Positions 19,555 through 29,221 of a stretch of DNA of 64,000 bases are shown in pieces. The number at the start of each line of letters is the position of its first letter. The first letter of the stretch is position 1. Source of the DNA: Mycolicibacter nonchromogenicus (GTDB taxonomy: Bacteria > Actinomycetota > Actinomycetes > Mycobacteriales > Mycobacteriaceae). The notes beneath the pieces were generated by a model that saw nothing but the letters and a program-made list of their open reading frames with translations, did no database searches and was not told the DNA's origin. Where the stretch lies: positions 1-64,000 of the forward strand of contig NZ_LQPI01000044.1 in NCBI RefSeq assembly GCF_002101775.1. The letters are read 5' to 3'. Made by a program: the position numbers and the translations under genes.

Positions 19555-20190
19555 TCAGACTCCGCAGGAGGTCAGCCGCGGCGGCGAGAATGCCACCGAT
19601 CCGACCCCGCCGTTGACGGCTCCGTTGTTGGCGAGTTGCATCGTCGTCACGTAGGTACAGGTTTGAATCTCGGTGGATAAATTGAGGTAGACCACGTTGA
19701 AGGTGTAGGCGAACGTGCGGACCAACTGCTTGGCATCCCAGGGCACGTCCAGCACGAAACCGAGCGAAGAGTCAAGAGTCCTGATCCAGATGGCCCGCTC
19801 GCCGGTCTCCCCGATCGACGGCACCACCGAAAACGGGGAACCGTCGGGCCTGGTGCCGGCGACACTGAGGCTGTCGATGCGGTAGCCGGTGGCTTCGGCC
19901 GGTACCGGCGGGCCGGGCTGAATCCTGGTGGTGAACTGAATGGAATAGTTGGTGCCACCGCCGATCGCCCTGGTGGTGGAGAAGCTGGTCCAGCTGAATT
20001 CCTCCGGCAATTCCACACCGCAGTTGTCGATCGCCGCGTATGGATCGCCGCACGCGGGTGAGCCGGCCGGCGCGGCCAGCGCACGCGGGCCGGCCAACGC
20101 CGCGCCGAAGACCGGCACCGACCAGGCGGCCCCACGCAGGAAGATGCGGCGTGAGATCGCCGTCTTCGCACTGCCGGTCACGTGCCTCAC
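19555..20190 (-). CDS. Tat-type secreted protein of unknown function
   Basis: The 211-residue protein opens with a twin-arginine-like signal (AISRRIFLRGAAWSVPVFGAALAGP, residues about 11-35) and Ala-rich cleavage region, followed by a beta-rich domain with a few Cys residues (PACGDPYAAIDNCGVE). I do not recognise a family. The GTG at 20190 is used; GTG 20181 is equally possible. It is divergent from the MMPL transporter gene with about 60 bases between, suggesting a shared control region. Confidence 0.7.
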   Translation of the reverse strand: MRHVTGSAKTAISRRIFLRGAAWSVPVFGAALAGPRALAAPAGSPACGDPYAAIDNCGVELPEEFSWTSFSTTRAIGGGTNYSIQFTTRIQPGPPVPAEATGYRIDSLSVAGTRPDGSPFSVVPSIGETGERAIWIRTLDSSLGFVLDVPWDAKQLVRTFAYTFNVVYLNLSTEIQTCTYVTTMQLANNGAVNGGVGSVAFSPPRLTSCGV

Positions 20191-20249
20191 AGTAGGCGAT
20201 CAGGGCGCTTTCGGTTGTTCGGTCGGTGTTTGGATGCCATGCTCCCCGA

Positions 20250-22298
20250 ATGCTGTGGAAGCGCTTGTCCGCCGTAGTCACCGGCCGCCGTTCCTGGCTC
20301 GTCGCGCTGGTTCCACTCCTGATCGCCGGCGCGCTGATGGCACTGAGCAACGGCAATGACGACGCGACTCAGTCGCCCCAGTCACTGCCGGCCAGCGCGG
20401 AATCGGCTCGCGCGGCCGCGGCGCTGTCCACCTTCGCCGGGGGCGAGCAGGCGACCGTGCTGCTGGTCGCCACCCGCACCGACGGCGCGCCACTGACTCC
20501 GGCCGATCTGGTGGCCGTGAACGCTGCCCGAGACCGTATGGCGCAGGTGCCCGATGTGCTCGCCGGCCCGGGTCCGCCGGTAGTGCCGTCCACCGACGGC
20601 CAGGCGGCGCTGGCCACGGTGCCGCTGAATGCCGAGTTGTCCGGTTTCGAGCTCACCGATGTGGTCAAAGCCCTGCGCGCGGCCGCCGCCGACGGGTTGC
20701 CGCCGACGCTGTCGACCCACGTCACCGGCGGTCCGGCGTTCGGCGCCGACATCGCCGACGCGTTCACCGGCGCCAACATCACCTTGTTGGCGGTCACCGC
20801 ATTGGTGGTGGCGCTGCTGCTGATCGTCACCTACCGCTCGCCCGTGCTGTGGCTCATACCGTTGATGGTGATCGGGTTCGCCGACCGGGTGGCCACCGTG
20901 GTGGGCTCTGAGGTCGCGCGCGCCGCGGGCGTGACACTGGACGGCTCCACCGCGGGCATCACCAGCGTCCTGGTCTTCGGGGCCGGGACCAACTATGCGC
21001 TGCTGCTGATCTCGCGCTATCGCGAAGAACTGCGCGCCGAACCCGAACACCGCACCGCACTGGCCCGTGCGGTGGCCGCGGCCGCCCCGGCGATCCTGGC
21101 CAGCAACGCCACCGTGGTCCTCGCGCTGCTGACGTTGGTCTTGGCGGTCACCCCGAGCACCCGCAGTCTCGGGATCTGCGCCAGCTGCGGGCTGTTGGTG
21201 GCCGCGGTATTCGTGCTGCTGCTCCTGCCCCCGCTGCTGGCGTTGGCCGGCCGGAAGGTGTTCTGGCCGTTCATTCCCCGGGCCACGGCCGAGGCGAGCA
21301 CGCCCACCGGAGCGTGGCACCGCGTGGCCGCCGCCGTCTCGCGCCGCCCGGCACTGGTGTGCACGGCGGCGGTCGCCGTCTTGGCGGTGTCGGCCACCGG
21401 GCTGCTGGGCACCGGAATCGGGTTGTCGCAGACCGAGCAGTTCCGGGTACAGGCCGACTCGGTGACCGGATTCGACACGCTGGCGGCGCACTTTCCCGAA
21501 GGGGCGGCCAGTCCGGCCATCGTGATCGGCCCCACCGTCCGGTCTGCCCAACTCAAGCAGGCGATCACCGCCGTCCCGGGCGTCGTCTCGGTGACCGAGA
21601 CGGGTGTGTCCGAGACCGGGCGGACCATGTGGTCGGTGGTGCTCGACGCCGCACCGGGGACTGATGCGGCTTTTGATGCCGTTGCCGGACTGCGTGATTC
21701 CGTGGGTGCGGTGGATTCCCGCACGTTGGTGGGCGGCGCCGACGCGCAGGCCCTCGATGTGCGCGACGCGGCGGTGCGTGACCGCACGGTGCTGATCCCG
21801 CTGATCCTGTTGGTGGTGCTGGCCGTGTTGTTCCTGCTGCTTCGGGCGGTGCTGGCGCCGCCGGTTCTGGTGGCGGCGACGGTGCTCAGCGCGCTCGCGG
21901 CCCTCGGGCTGGGGGGCTGGGCCAGCCTGCACCTGTTCGGATTCCCGGCGCTGGACTACAGCACTCCCCTGTTCGCGTTCCTGTTTCTGGTGGCGCTGGG
22001 CGTGGACTACACCATTTTCCTGGTGACCCGCGCCCGCGAGGAGACTCCCGCGCACGGCACCCGCGACGGCATGGTGCGCGCGGTGTCGGCCACCGGCGCA
22101 GTCATCACCAGTGCGGGCATCGTGTTGGCAGCGGTGTTCTGCGTGCTCGGAGTGCTGCCGTTGATCGTGTTGACCCAGCTGGGCATCATCGTCGGCCTGG
22201 GAATTCTGTTGGACACGTTCGTCGTTCGCACCCTGGTGATTCCCGCGCTGTTCGCGCTGATCGGCGATCGGGTCTGGTGGCCGACGCCGCCGCGCTGA
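20250..22298 (+). CDS. MMPL-family RND transporter (short form)
   Basis: The 682-residue protein is an RND transporter with two repeats, each made of one helix, a periplasmic loop and a cluster of helices. Conserved family segments are TNYALLLISRYREEL (about residue 250) and GVDYTIFLVTRAREE (about 585). It lacks the long loop of the roughly 950-residue MmpL proteins elsewhere in this window and has no MmpS partner. It probably exports a lipid or hydrophobic compound by proton motive force. ATG 20250 begins the first membrane helix. Its 3' end is 3 bases from the convergent aldehyde dehydrogenase gene. Confidence 0.88.
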   Translation: MLWKRLSAVVTGRRSWLVALVPLLIAGALMALSNGNDDATQSPQSLPASAESARAAAALSTFAGGEQATVLLVATRTDGAPLTPADLVAVNAARDRMAQVPDVLAGPGPPVVPSTDGQAALATVPLNAELSGFELTDVVKALRAAAADGLPPTLSTHVTGGPAFGADIADAFTGANITLLAVTALVVALLLIVTYRSPVLWLIPLMVIGFADRVATVVGSEVARAAGVTLDGSTAGITSVLVFGAGTNYALLLISRYREELRAEPEHRTALARAVAAAAPAILASNATVVLALLTLVLAVTPSTRSLGICASCGLLVAAVFVLLLLPPLLALAGRKVFWPFIPRATAEASTPTGAWHRVAAAVSRRPALVCTAAVAVLAVSATGLLGTGIGLSQTEQFRVQADSVTGFDTLAAHFPEGAASPAIVIGPTVRSAQLKQAITAVPGVVSVTETGVSETGRTMWSVVLDAAPGTDAAFDAVAGLRDSVGAVDSRTLVGGADAQALDVRDAAVRDRTVLIPLILLVVLAVLFLLLRAVLAPPVLVAATVLSALAALGLGGWASLHLFGFPALDYSTPLFAFLFLVALGVDYTIFLVTRAREETPAHGTRDGMVRAVSATGAVITSAGIVLAAVFCVLGVLPLIVLTQLGIIVGLGILLDTFVVRTLVIPALFALIGDRVWWPTPPR

Positions 22299-22301
22299 GA
22301 T

Positions 22302-23759
22302 CTACAGTGCCGCCCAGATCGACTTCGTCTTGAGATAGCCGTCGATGCCCTCGTAGCCGAACTCCTTGCCGAGGCCGGACTGCTTGTAGCCGCCGAAGGG
22401 CACGTTGTGGTCGAAGGTCAGCTGGCAGTTCAGCCCCACCATGCCCGCCTGCAGCCGCTTGCCCAGATTGTGGGCGCGGGCCAGGTTGGTGGTCCACACG
22501 GTGGCCGCCAGGCCGTAGTTCGTGTCGTTGGCCATCGCGATGGCCTCGTCGTCGTCGTCGAACGGCAGGATCGTCACGACCGGGCCGAAGATCTCCTCCC
22601 GGTACAACCGGGAAGTGGCCGGGTCGACACCGGTGACCACGGTGGGCTTGATGAAGTAGCCCTTGCGGTCGAGTCGGTAACCGCCGCTGACGATCTCCAC
22701 ACCGTCCTTGCGGCCCTGGTCGATGTAGCCCAGGACGCGGTCGAGCTGCCGCTGGCTGACCAGCGGGCTGATCATGGCGCCTTCGTCCTTGGGACCGCCC
22801 AGCACCAGGTTGTCTCCGATCATCGCGATGCCGGCCACCACGCGCTCATAGACGCTGCGCTGCACGAAGACTCGCGAACCGCACACACAGCCCTGGCCGG
22901 AGTGCACGAAGATGCCCATCGAGGCCATCATGATCGCCATGTCCAGATCGGCGTCCTCGTAGATCAGCACCGGCGACTTGCCGCCCAGCTCGAGGGTGAC
23001 CTTCTTCAGGCTGTCCGCGGCGTTGCGCATGATCTCCTTGCCGACCTCCGTCGAGCCGGTGAAGGCGACCTTCTCGACATCGGGGTGGGCGGTGATCGCC
23101 GCGCCGGCGGTGGCGCCGTAGCCGTGGACGAAGTTGGTGACACCGTCGGGAACCCCGGCCTGTGCGATCAGCCGCTCCAGCAGCACCGCGGTCAGCGGTG
23201 TCTCCTCGGCCGGCTTGACGACGCTGCTGCAGCCGGCCGCCAGCGCCGGAGCGACCTTGGCGCAGGCGTTGAACAGCGGGCCGTTCCACGGGTAGATCAG
23301 GCCGACGACGCCGTACGGCTCCTTGTGGGTGTAGGCGTGGAAATTGGCGTGCGTGCTGTTGACCCCGCCCTCCATCTGAACCTGGTAGCTGCTGCCGTTG
23401 AGCTTGGTACACCAGCCCGCGTAGTAGCGGAAGAACTCTGCGCAGGTGGACACGATCATCTCGGCCTGGACCGGCGGCATGCCGGCGTCCAGGGACTCCA
23501 GCTCGGCGAACTCCGCCGCGTGCTCATCCATCAGATCAGCGAGCCGCCACAGCACCTTGGCGCGCTGGCGGGCCGGGAGGTCGGTCCACACACCGGACTG
23601 GTAGGCCGCTTTGGCGCGGGCGACTGCTTCATCGACGGCTTCGGCGCCGGCGTCGCGGAACTCGGTGATCTGCTCTTCGGTGGCCGGGTCTATCACGGGG
23701 ATGACGTCACCGGTACCGGGGCGCTTGGAGAGATCTTCGATCACCGACTGCACTGTCAT
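22302..23759 (-). CDS. NAD(P)-dependent aldehyde dehydrogenase
   Basis: The 485-residue enzyme has the standard ALDH layout: Rossmann segments with YPWNGPLFN and VVKPAEETPL, the cofactor loop FTGSTEVGKEI, the general base Glu in LELGGKSPV (about residue 260), and the nucleophilic Cys in HSGQGCVCGSR (about residue 295). It oxidises an aldehyde to the acid; substrate range is not deducible. ATG 23759 begins MTVQSVIED; upstream frame has no ribosome site. The SDR gene upstream on the same strand ends 66 bases away. Confidence 0.93.
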   Translation of the reverse strand: MTVQSVIEDLSKRPGTGDVIPVIDPATEEQITEFRDAGAEAVDEAVARAKAAYQSGVWTDLPARQRAKVLWRLADLMDEHAAEFAELESLDAGMPPVQAEMIVSTCAEFFRYYAGWCTKLNGSSYQVQMEGGVNSTHANFHAYTHKEPYGVVGLIYPWNGPLFNACAKVAPALAAGCSSVVKPAEETPLTAVLLERLIAQAGVPDGVTNFVHGYGATAGAAITAHPDVEKVAFTGSTEVGKEIMRNAADSLKKVTLELGGKSPVLIYEDADLDMAIMMASMGIFVHSGQGCVCGSRVFVQRSVYERVVAGIAMIGDNLVLGGPKDEGAMISPLVSQRQLDRVLGYIDQGRKDGVEIVSGGYRLDRKGYFIKPTVVTGVDPATSRLYREEIFGPVVTILPFDDDDEAIAMANDTNYGLAATVWTTNLARAHNLGKRLQAGMVGLNCQLTFDHNVPFGGYKQSGLGKEFGYEGIDGYLKTKSIWAAL

Positions 23760-23825
23760 TTGGCGGGTCCTTTGGTCACGACGGCTGATGCTGTGCACCT
23801 GCTTAGCATCTGCGACGCGCGGCGG

Positions 23826-24755
23826 TCAACAGTGGTAGGTGACGCCGGTCAGCTCTTCGGCGACCGTCCACAGCCGCTGCTGCGCGTCGACGTCACAGGC
23901 CCGGCCGGCGGCCCGCACCATCACCGGAGGGCCGATCTGCTCGAAACGCCCACCGGGGCCGTAGAACTGACCCCCGGCGGCGGTGGGGTCCGTCGCGGCC
24001 CGCAACATCGGCAGCGCCCCCTCGGCAGGACCCTGCGTGAACCAGCCCGTCACAAAACGCGACCGGCTGTTGAACACCCACCGGACCGCCCTGGACTGCT
24101 CGCGCAGGATCGAGGTGCGGGTGCCACCGGGGTGGGCCGCCAACGCGATCGCCCGACTGCCGGCCGCCTCCAACCGTCGCTGCAATTCGTAGGTGGCCAT
24201 CAACTGGGCGAGCTTGGACTGGGTGTAGGCCACCGCCGGCGTGAACGACACCGCCAACTGCAGATCGTCGAACGCGATCCGGCCGCTGCGGTGGGTCTTG
24301 CTGCTCACCGCGATGATCCGTCCGGCCTCAGCGGCCAGCACGCGATCGAGCAGCAGACCCGTCAGGGCAAAGGGCCCAAGGAAGTTCGTGCCGAAGTCAC
24401 CCTCGAAGCCGTCGACAGTCAGCTGCCGCCGCTGGTGCATGACACCGGCGTTGTTGACCAGGATGTCGATGACGGGGTAGCGGGCCCGCAGCTCATCCGC
24501 GCACGCCCGTACCGACGCCAGGTCACTGACGTCGAGGTGGACCACGTCGATGCGCGCGCCCGGAGCCGATCGCAGAATGTCGGCCCGGGCGGCGTCTGCC
24601 GCGGCGGTGTTGCGGCAGGCCAGCACGACCGTGGCACCCAGGGCCGCCAGTCCCCGCGCGACCTCGAGGCCCACCCCGGTGTTGGCACCGGTCACGACCG
24701 CCGTCCGTCCGGTCTGGGGTGAACCCTGCTGCAGCGTCCAGTGCGCCGCACCCAT
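23826..24755 (-). CDS. Short-chain dehydrogenase/reductase (retinol-dehydrogenase-like)
   Basis: The 309-residue SDR has the NAD(P) motif TGANTGVGLEVARGL near residue 20, NNAGVMH near 100, the catalytic Ser in IIAVSSKTHRSG and Tyr/Lys in YTQSKLAQ near residue 170. The sequence is like the 300-residue RDH/protochlorophyllide reductase-type SDRs common in mycobacteria. ATG 24755 was chosen because it begins the conserved N-terminus. It starts 14 bases after the stop of the SRPBCC gene on the same strand, which implies an operon. Confidence 0.9.
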   Translation of the reverse strand: MGAAHWTLQQGSPQTGRTAVVTGANTGVGLEVARGLAALGATVVLACRNTAAADAARADILRSAPGARIDVVHLDVSDLASVRACADELRARYPVIDILVNNAGVMHQRRQLTVDGFEGDFGTNFLGPFALTGLLLDRVLAAEAGRIIAVSSKTHRSGRIAFDDLQLAVSFTPAVAYTQSKLAQLMATYELQRRLEAAGSRAIALAAHPGGTRTSILREQSRAVRWVFNSRSRFVTGWFTQGPAEGALPMLRAATDPTAAGGQFYGPGGRFEQIGPPVMVRAAGRACDVDAQQRLWTVAEELTGVTYHC

Positions 24756-24769
24756 CTGGGCCGGCCGCC

Positions 24770-25273
24770 TCAGCCGCGGCCCGCCGTCGCGAAACGCTGG
24801 TCGGTGTAGCGCCGCAGGTTGGACAGGAAGCGGCGGAACGCCAGGTTCATCAGTGGTCCGCTGACCGGAGCCGCCCAGCCGGCCGGGCCGGTCAACCGAT
24901 TCGCCAGGGTCCAGGTGAGCCGGCAACCCTGCGGCGTGGGTTCGATGAGGTAGTCCTCGACGAACACCGCCAGCGCCGAGGTCGAAGCGGCGTTGAATCG
25001 AAAGGCCATGTGCCGTCCCGGTTCCCAGGCCAGAAATTCTTCGTCTCCGACGATGCCTCCCCGCATGTCGACGGTGCGGGTGGTGCCGATTCCGTGCGGT
25101 TCGGGGCTGGTCCAGGTCACGTTGGTGATGACGCTGGCCCAGTGCGGCCAGGCTTCGGCGTCGGCCAGCACCTCCCAGATCTCGTCGGGGGTCACCGCCA
25201 GATCAACGCTGTTGCTGAATCGCTGCGGTGCGCGCTCGAGGAAATCGAGACCGACCCGCTCACACGGATGCAT
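24770..25273 (-). CDS. SRPBCC-fold (polyketide cyclase/dehydrase-like) protein
   Basis: The 167-residue protein has the START/SRPBCC pattern: SVDLAVTPDEIWEVLADAEAWPHWASVI near residue 20, a central GTTRTVDMRGG strand, and a long C-terminal helix (NLAFRRFLSNLRRYTDQRF). These proteins bind hydrophobic ligands; enzymatic activity is not certain. ATG 25273 starts the homologous region. It forms a likely two-gene operon with the SDR downstream. The upstream mmpL gene, on the same strand, ends 80 bases before it. Confidence 0.82.
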   Translation of the reverse strand: MHPCERVGLDFLERAPQRFSNSVDLAVTPDEIWEVLADAEAWPHWASVITNVTWTSPEPHGIGTTRTVDMRGGIVGDEEFLAWEPGRHMAFRFNAASTSALAVFVEDYLIEPTPQGCRLTWTLANRLTGPAGWAAPVSGPLMNLAFRRFLSNLRRYTDQRFATAGRG

Positions 25274-25353
25274 CCGAGACAATTGCCGTTCCTTTCCATG
25301 GCCTACGAGGCGGTCCGCGCACTCAGCGGGTTGATCAATTTGTACTCCGGCCG

Positions 25354-28197
25354 TCAGCGCGATGCGACCGCAGTGACCGCTTCTGGCCGCGCCCGCAGTG
25401 GCCGTTGCCGCACGATCGTCGGCCACCAGAACCACGGCCCGTAGATGCGCACCAGCGACGGCACGATGAACGACCGCACGATCAGGGTGTCGAGCAACAG
25501 GCCGATACAGACCGTGGAGCCGACCTGGCCGATGGTGCGCAGATCGCTGGCGAGCATGGCCAGCATGGTGAAGGCGAACACCAGCCCCGCCGAGGTCACC
25601 ACCCCGCCGGTGCTGCCCAGCGCCCGGATCAGCCCGGTGTTCAACCCGGCCGGAAGTTCCTCTTTCAGCCGCGCGATCAACAACAGGTTGTAGTCCGAAC
25701 CGACCGCCACCAGGATGATGAACGTCAACGGCAGGATCAGCCAGTGCAGATGCAGCCCGATCAGATGCTGCCAGATCAACACCGACAGCCCGAAGGCCCC
25801 GGCATAGGAGAACGCCACCGTTCCCGGAATCACCAACGCAGCCACCAGGCTCCGCGTGATCACCAACATGATCAGAAAGATCAGCACGAAGGCGGCGATC
25901 GCGGCGATCAGCAGATCCGATCGTGAGTACTGCTGAATGTCTTTGTTGTTGGACCCGGATCCGCCGATGTAGATCTTCGCACCGGCCAGCGAGGTCTCCT
26001 TCAGCGCGATCTTGATGGCGTCGGGAAACTTCTCGACATGTTCGATGCCCTCGGGCCCCATCGCGTTGCCCTCATGGGTGACGATGAATCGCGCGGCCTT
26101 GCCGTCGGGCGACATCATCAGCTGCATGCCGGTCTTGATGTCCTCGTTGTCGAAGGCCGGTCGGGGTATGTAGAAGAAGTCGTCGCTGCGAGAGGCGTCG
26201 AAGTCATTGCCCACATTGATCATGTCGTCGAACGTCTGGTCGGTGTTCTCGGCCTGAATACTGGAGGGGCCGTAGGTGTTGACGATCAGCGACCGCAGGG
26301 CGATCTGATCGTCGGCCATGATGTTCAGTTGCGCGACCATCTGCGGGAGCAGTGAGTCGACGACTTCCAGCGATGTCACGGCATCCCTGATGTTCTCCGC
26401 CAGCTTGTCGACGCTGTCCATCATGTCCCACAACGACCGGAACGCCCAGCAGACCGGGATGTCGTAACAGTGTGGCTCCCAATAGAAATAGCTGCGGATC
26501 GGCCTCATGAAGTCGTCCAGGTTGGACAGCTCCTCATCCATCTGCTCGGTGAGGGACTGCATCTCCTCCATGGTCAACACCGTGGCATGCATTTCGTCGG
26601 CCAGCCTCTGGGTCAACGCGATCGTGGTCTGCAGCACCTCGACGGTGTGCCCCATGATCTGGGCCTGCTTGTCGGTGTTGGCGTTCTGTTCCCGGGTGAA
26701 CGGCAGTTGCTGGCCGTTGGCGCTGCCCTGCATGGTGAACAGGTAGGGCAGCGAGGCGTGCTCGAGGGGGCGTCCCATCGGCCTGGTGATGCTCTGCACC
26801 ATCGCGACCCCGGGTAGGCGGATCAGCGCCTTGGCCACCCGGTCCAGCGAGATGAAGTCCGCCGAGTTGCGCATGTCGTGATCAGACTCGACCATCAGCA
26901 TCTCGGAGAACAGCTTGCTCTTGGCGAAATGCCGGTCGGCGGCGGCGAATCCCAGGTTGGCAGCGGAGTTGTGCGGCTGATAGGTGCGATCGTCGAAGCT
27001 GACCTGGTAGGTCGGCGCAAACACCGCGCCGGCCGTCACCGCCGCGGCACTGGCGGTGAGGATCGGCTTGGGCCAGCGCACCACGCTGGTCGCAATCCGG
27101 CGATACAGCCGCGCCTTGGCGGTGCGCCTCGGATCGAACAGGCCGAACAGGCTGCCCACGCTCAGGATCGCCGGGGCGAGCGTCAATGCGCCCACGACCG
27201 TCAACACCATGCTGATGGCCACCGCCGGCCCCATCGTGTTGAAGTAGTTCAACCGCGCGAAGCTCAGACAGAAGGCCGCACCGGCGATCGTCAGGCCGGA
27301 GCCCAGGATCACGTGCGAAACGCCCCGATAGGCCGTGTAATACGCGTCTTCTCGGCTTTCGCCGTTCAGTCGCGCCTCGTGGTAGCGGCCCATCAGGAAG
27401 ATGCCGTAGTCGGTGCCCGCACCCAGCGTCAGTGAGACGACCATGTTCACCGCAAACGACGACAGCTCGATGAAGCCGAGGTGCCCCAGAGTCGCGATCA
27501 CCCCCTTGGCGGCCAGCATCAGGATCAGCACCCCGAACAGCGGCACCAGCATGGTGGTGAAGGAGCGGTACACCAGCAGCAGCATGAAGATGATCAGGAA
27601 GATCGTGGCGATCGTGATGTTGTTCAGGCTCGAATTCGCCGTCGCCACTGTGTCGGCGGCCAGCGGTGCCGCACCGCTGACATAGACCTTCAGGCCCGCC
27701 GGTGGATCCGATGTCGCGACGGTGTGCCGCACGGCGGCTACGGAGTCGTTGGCCTGCATCTGGCCGATGTCGCCGGCCAGGCGCAGCAACACGTACGCGG
27801 CCTTGCCGTCGAGGCTCTGGGCGCCGGCTGCGGTGATCGGTTTGCCCCAGGTGTCCATGACGTACTGGACGTGGTCGGTGTCGGCGCGCAGTGTGCGCAC
27901 CAGTTCGTCGTAGTAGCGGTGGTCTTCGGCGGCCAGCGGGCGGTCGGCTTCCAGCACCAGCATGGTCATGCTGGTGCTGTCGGACTCTTCGAACTTCTCG
28001 CCGATCGCCAGCATCGCGGCCTGCGAGGGCGCATACGTCGGCACCATCGGCCCGGCGAGCTCCTCGGCGACCCTCTCCACCTGCGGCACAAAGGTGTTCG
28101 TGGCCATGGCCAGCAGACCCCAGAACACGACGATCGGTATCGCCAGCGCGCGGACCACACGCGCTACCAGAGGCCGCTTCTGGCGATGTTCACTCAT
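25354..28197 (-). CDS. mmpL: MmpL lipid/siderophore-type RND transporter (first of two)
   Basis: The 947-residue protein has the full mycobacterial MmpL layout: an N-terminal helix, a first periplasmic domain (about residues 60-190), a five-helix cluster with GAGTDYGIFLMGRYHEAR, a large second periplasmic domain with the coiled-coil stretch and Cys pair typical of the MmpL4/MmpL5 branch (YWEPHCYDIPVCWAF), and a second cluster with VGSDYNLLLIARLKEE. MmpL4/5 with MmpS4/5 export siderophores and some drugs. Its ATG overlaps the mmpS stop (ATGA), so the pair is translationally coupled. Cargo here is not known. Confidence 0.94.
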   Translation of the reverse strand: MSEHRQKRPLVARVVRALAIPIVVFWGLLAMATNTFVPQVERVAEELAGPMVPTYAPSQAAMLAIGEKFEESDSTSMTMLVLEADRPLAAEDHRYYDELVRTLRADTDHVQYVMDTWGKPITAAGAQSLDGKAAYVLLRLAGDIGQMQANDSVAAVRHTVATSDPPAGLKVYVSGAAPLAADTVATANSSLNNITIATIFLIIFMLLLVYRSFTTMLVPLFGVLILMLAAKGVIATLGHLGFIELSSFAVNMVVSLTLGAGTDYGIFLMGRYHEARLNGESREDAYYTAYRGVSHVILGSGLTIAGAAFCLSFARLNYFNTMGPAVAISMVLTVVGALTLAPAILSVGSLFGLFDPRRTAKARLYRRIATSVVRWPKPILTASAAAVTAGAVFAPTYQVSFDDRTYQPHNSAANLGFAAADRHFAKSKLFSEMLMVESDHDMRNSADFISLDRVAKALIRLPGVAMVQSITRPMGRPLEHASLPYLFTMQGSANGQQLPFTREQNANTDKQAQIMGHTVEVLQTTIALTQRLADEMHATVLTMEEMQSLTEQMDEELSNLDDFMRPIRSYFYWEPHCYDIPVCWAFRSLWDMMDSVDKLAENIRDAVTSLEVVDSLLPQMVAQLNIMADDQIALRSLIVNTYGPSSIQAENTDQTFDDMINVGNDFDASRSDDFFYIPRPAFDNEDIKTGMQLMMSPDGKAARFIVTHEGNAMGPEGIEHVEKFPDAIKIALKETSLAGAKIYIGGSGSNNKDIQQYSRSDLLIAAIAAFVLIFLIMLVITRSLVAALVIPGTVAFSYAGAFGLSVLIWQHLIGLHLHWLILPLTFIILVAVGSDYNLLLIARLKEELPAGLNTGLIRALGSTGGVVTSAGLVFAFTMLAMLASDLRTIGQVGSTVCIGLLLDTLIVRSFIVPSLVRIYGPWFWWPTIVRQRPLRARPEAVTAVASR

Positions 28198-28637
28198 GCG
28201 GACTTCACTCGGCAGGTGATGTCGGCGTTCTCACGGTTGTTGGTGTGCTCGTCTCGAATCACGCCGTCGACCAGGATCCGGCAACCGACGTAGTCGCCGC
28301 GCACCTGTACCGAGAGGCTGCCGGACACCACGCTCAGCATCGTCGTCTCCTCATGGGTCCAGGGCAGGGCATTCAACCCGACCGTGTGGGGATGGCCATC
28401 GATATCGACGTAAGACAGCAGTGCGCCGTCGCCCGCGGCGCCGAAAACCTCATAGGTGAGCTTCTTGGGGGTGAACTGTTCGGGTGCTTGGGGCGGGTTG
28501 ACGGTCAGAACCGGCCCCGGAGCGGACAGTTGGTGGACCTTCCACATCGACAGCCCGCCCAGGCTCAGCGCGACGACGGCGGCCAGTGGCATCCAGGCGC
28601 GCGCCAGCAGCGACCTGCGCGTGGGCCGCGGCCTCAC
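28194..28637 (-). CDS. mmpS: MmpS membrane accessory protein (first of two)
   Basis: The 147-residue protein has one N-terminal membrane helix (about residues 13-30) and an extracytoplasmic beta domain with KKLTYEVFGAAGDGALLSYVDIDG and a late Cys pair (CRILVDG...ITCRVKSA), the MmpS4/5 signature. It overlaps both neighbours by 4 bases (upstream membrane-protein stop, downstream mmpL start), so the three genes are one coupled operon. MmpS works with its MmpL for export. Confidence 0.93.
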   Translation of the reverse strand: MRPRPTRRSLLARAWMPLAAVVALSLGGLSMWKVHQLSAPGPVLTVNPPQAPEQFTPKKLTYEVFGAAGDGALLSYVDIDGHPHTVGLNALPWTHEETTMLSVVSGSLSVQVRGDYVGCRILVDGVIRDEHTNNRENADITCRVKSA

Positions 28638-29095
28638 TCGGCTTGCGCTTTCGACGGCGCCGGGAGCAGCTTGTTGAGCCTTCTGACCCGCAGGATCTGG
28701 GCAGTCGTGTTGAGCGCGCCGAACATGGGAATCACCCCGATGAATGTCCGTTCCGAGGGCGTGGCGCCGTGGAGTTGTTCCAGGCTGCCCAGCACGTACA
28801 GGCAGCCCAGCGAGAAGATGGCGGCGGGAATGGTGAAGGCCAGCGGGGAACGCAGCTCGGTGACGGCACGGGTGGCGAACTCCAACTCGTCGGGCGACAG
28901 GTGCTGGCGGGTGCGAAGTTTGGTGAACACCGCCCGGCGGGCGCCGATTCCCTCACTGATCGGCAGCGGAGGCCGGCTTCGCAGTTGCCGGATGTAGAGG
29001 AGCAGGCCGGTGCCGGAGACCAGCAGCGCGATGCAGGCGACCGCGGCCAGATCGCCGAACAGGCGCCAGTTCGTGCCGAACATATTCCAGTTCAT
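28634..29095 (-). CDS. Small membrane protein at the head of the mmpS-mmpL operon
   Basis: The 153-residue protein has helices at about residues 14-34, 87-104 and perhaps 112-130, with a charged loop between (RTRQHLSPDELEFATRAVTEL). It overlaps the mmpS start by 4 bases, so it is the first gene of the operon. I do not recognise a named family. Its location under the same operator makes a role in the transporter, or in its regulation, plausible. ATG 29095 is the only start that keeps the first helix. Confidence 0.72.
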   Translation of the reverse strand: MNWNMFGTNWRLFGDLAAVACIALLVSGTGLLLYIRQLRSRPPLPISEGIGARRAVFTKLRTRQHLSPDELEFATRAVTELRSPLAFTIPAAIFSLGCLYVLGSLEQLHGATPSERTFIGVIPMFGALNTTAQILRVRRLNKLLPAPSKAQAE

Positions 29096-29170
29096 GCCGA
29101 GCCAGCCCCCGTCCGTCGCTCGCAGCCGCCGGGCCCCGGCGGACCCGGCAGCTGGTTTGGAATGCTATTC

Positions 29171-29206
29171 GTCCCGTAATGAGACGTCAACATCTCATTA
29201 TGGGAC
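29171..29206. promoter_or_regulatory. Long inverted repeat, candidate TetR operator for the first mmpS/mmpL operon
   Basis: GTCCCGTAATGAGA, 8 bases, then TCTCATTATGGGAC: 14-bp arms with a single mismatch, centred in the divergent region between the membrane-protein gene (start 29095) and the TetR gene (start 29222). The position fits repression of both directions by the TetR protein. Confidence 0.7.
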
Positions 29207-29221
29207 TATGCTGTGGCTATC

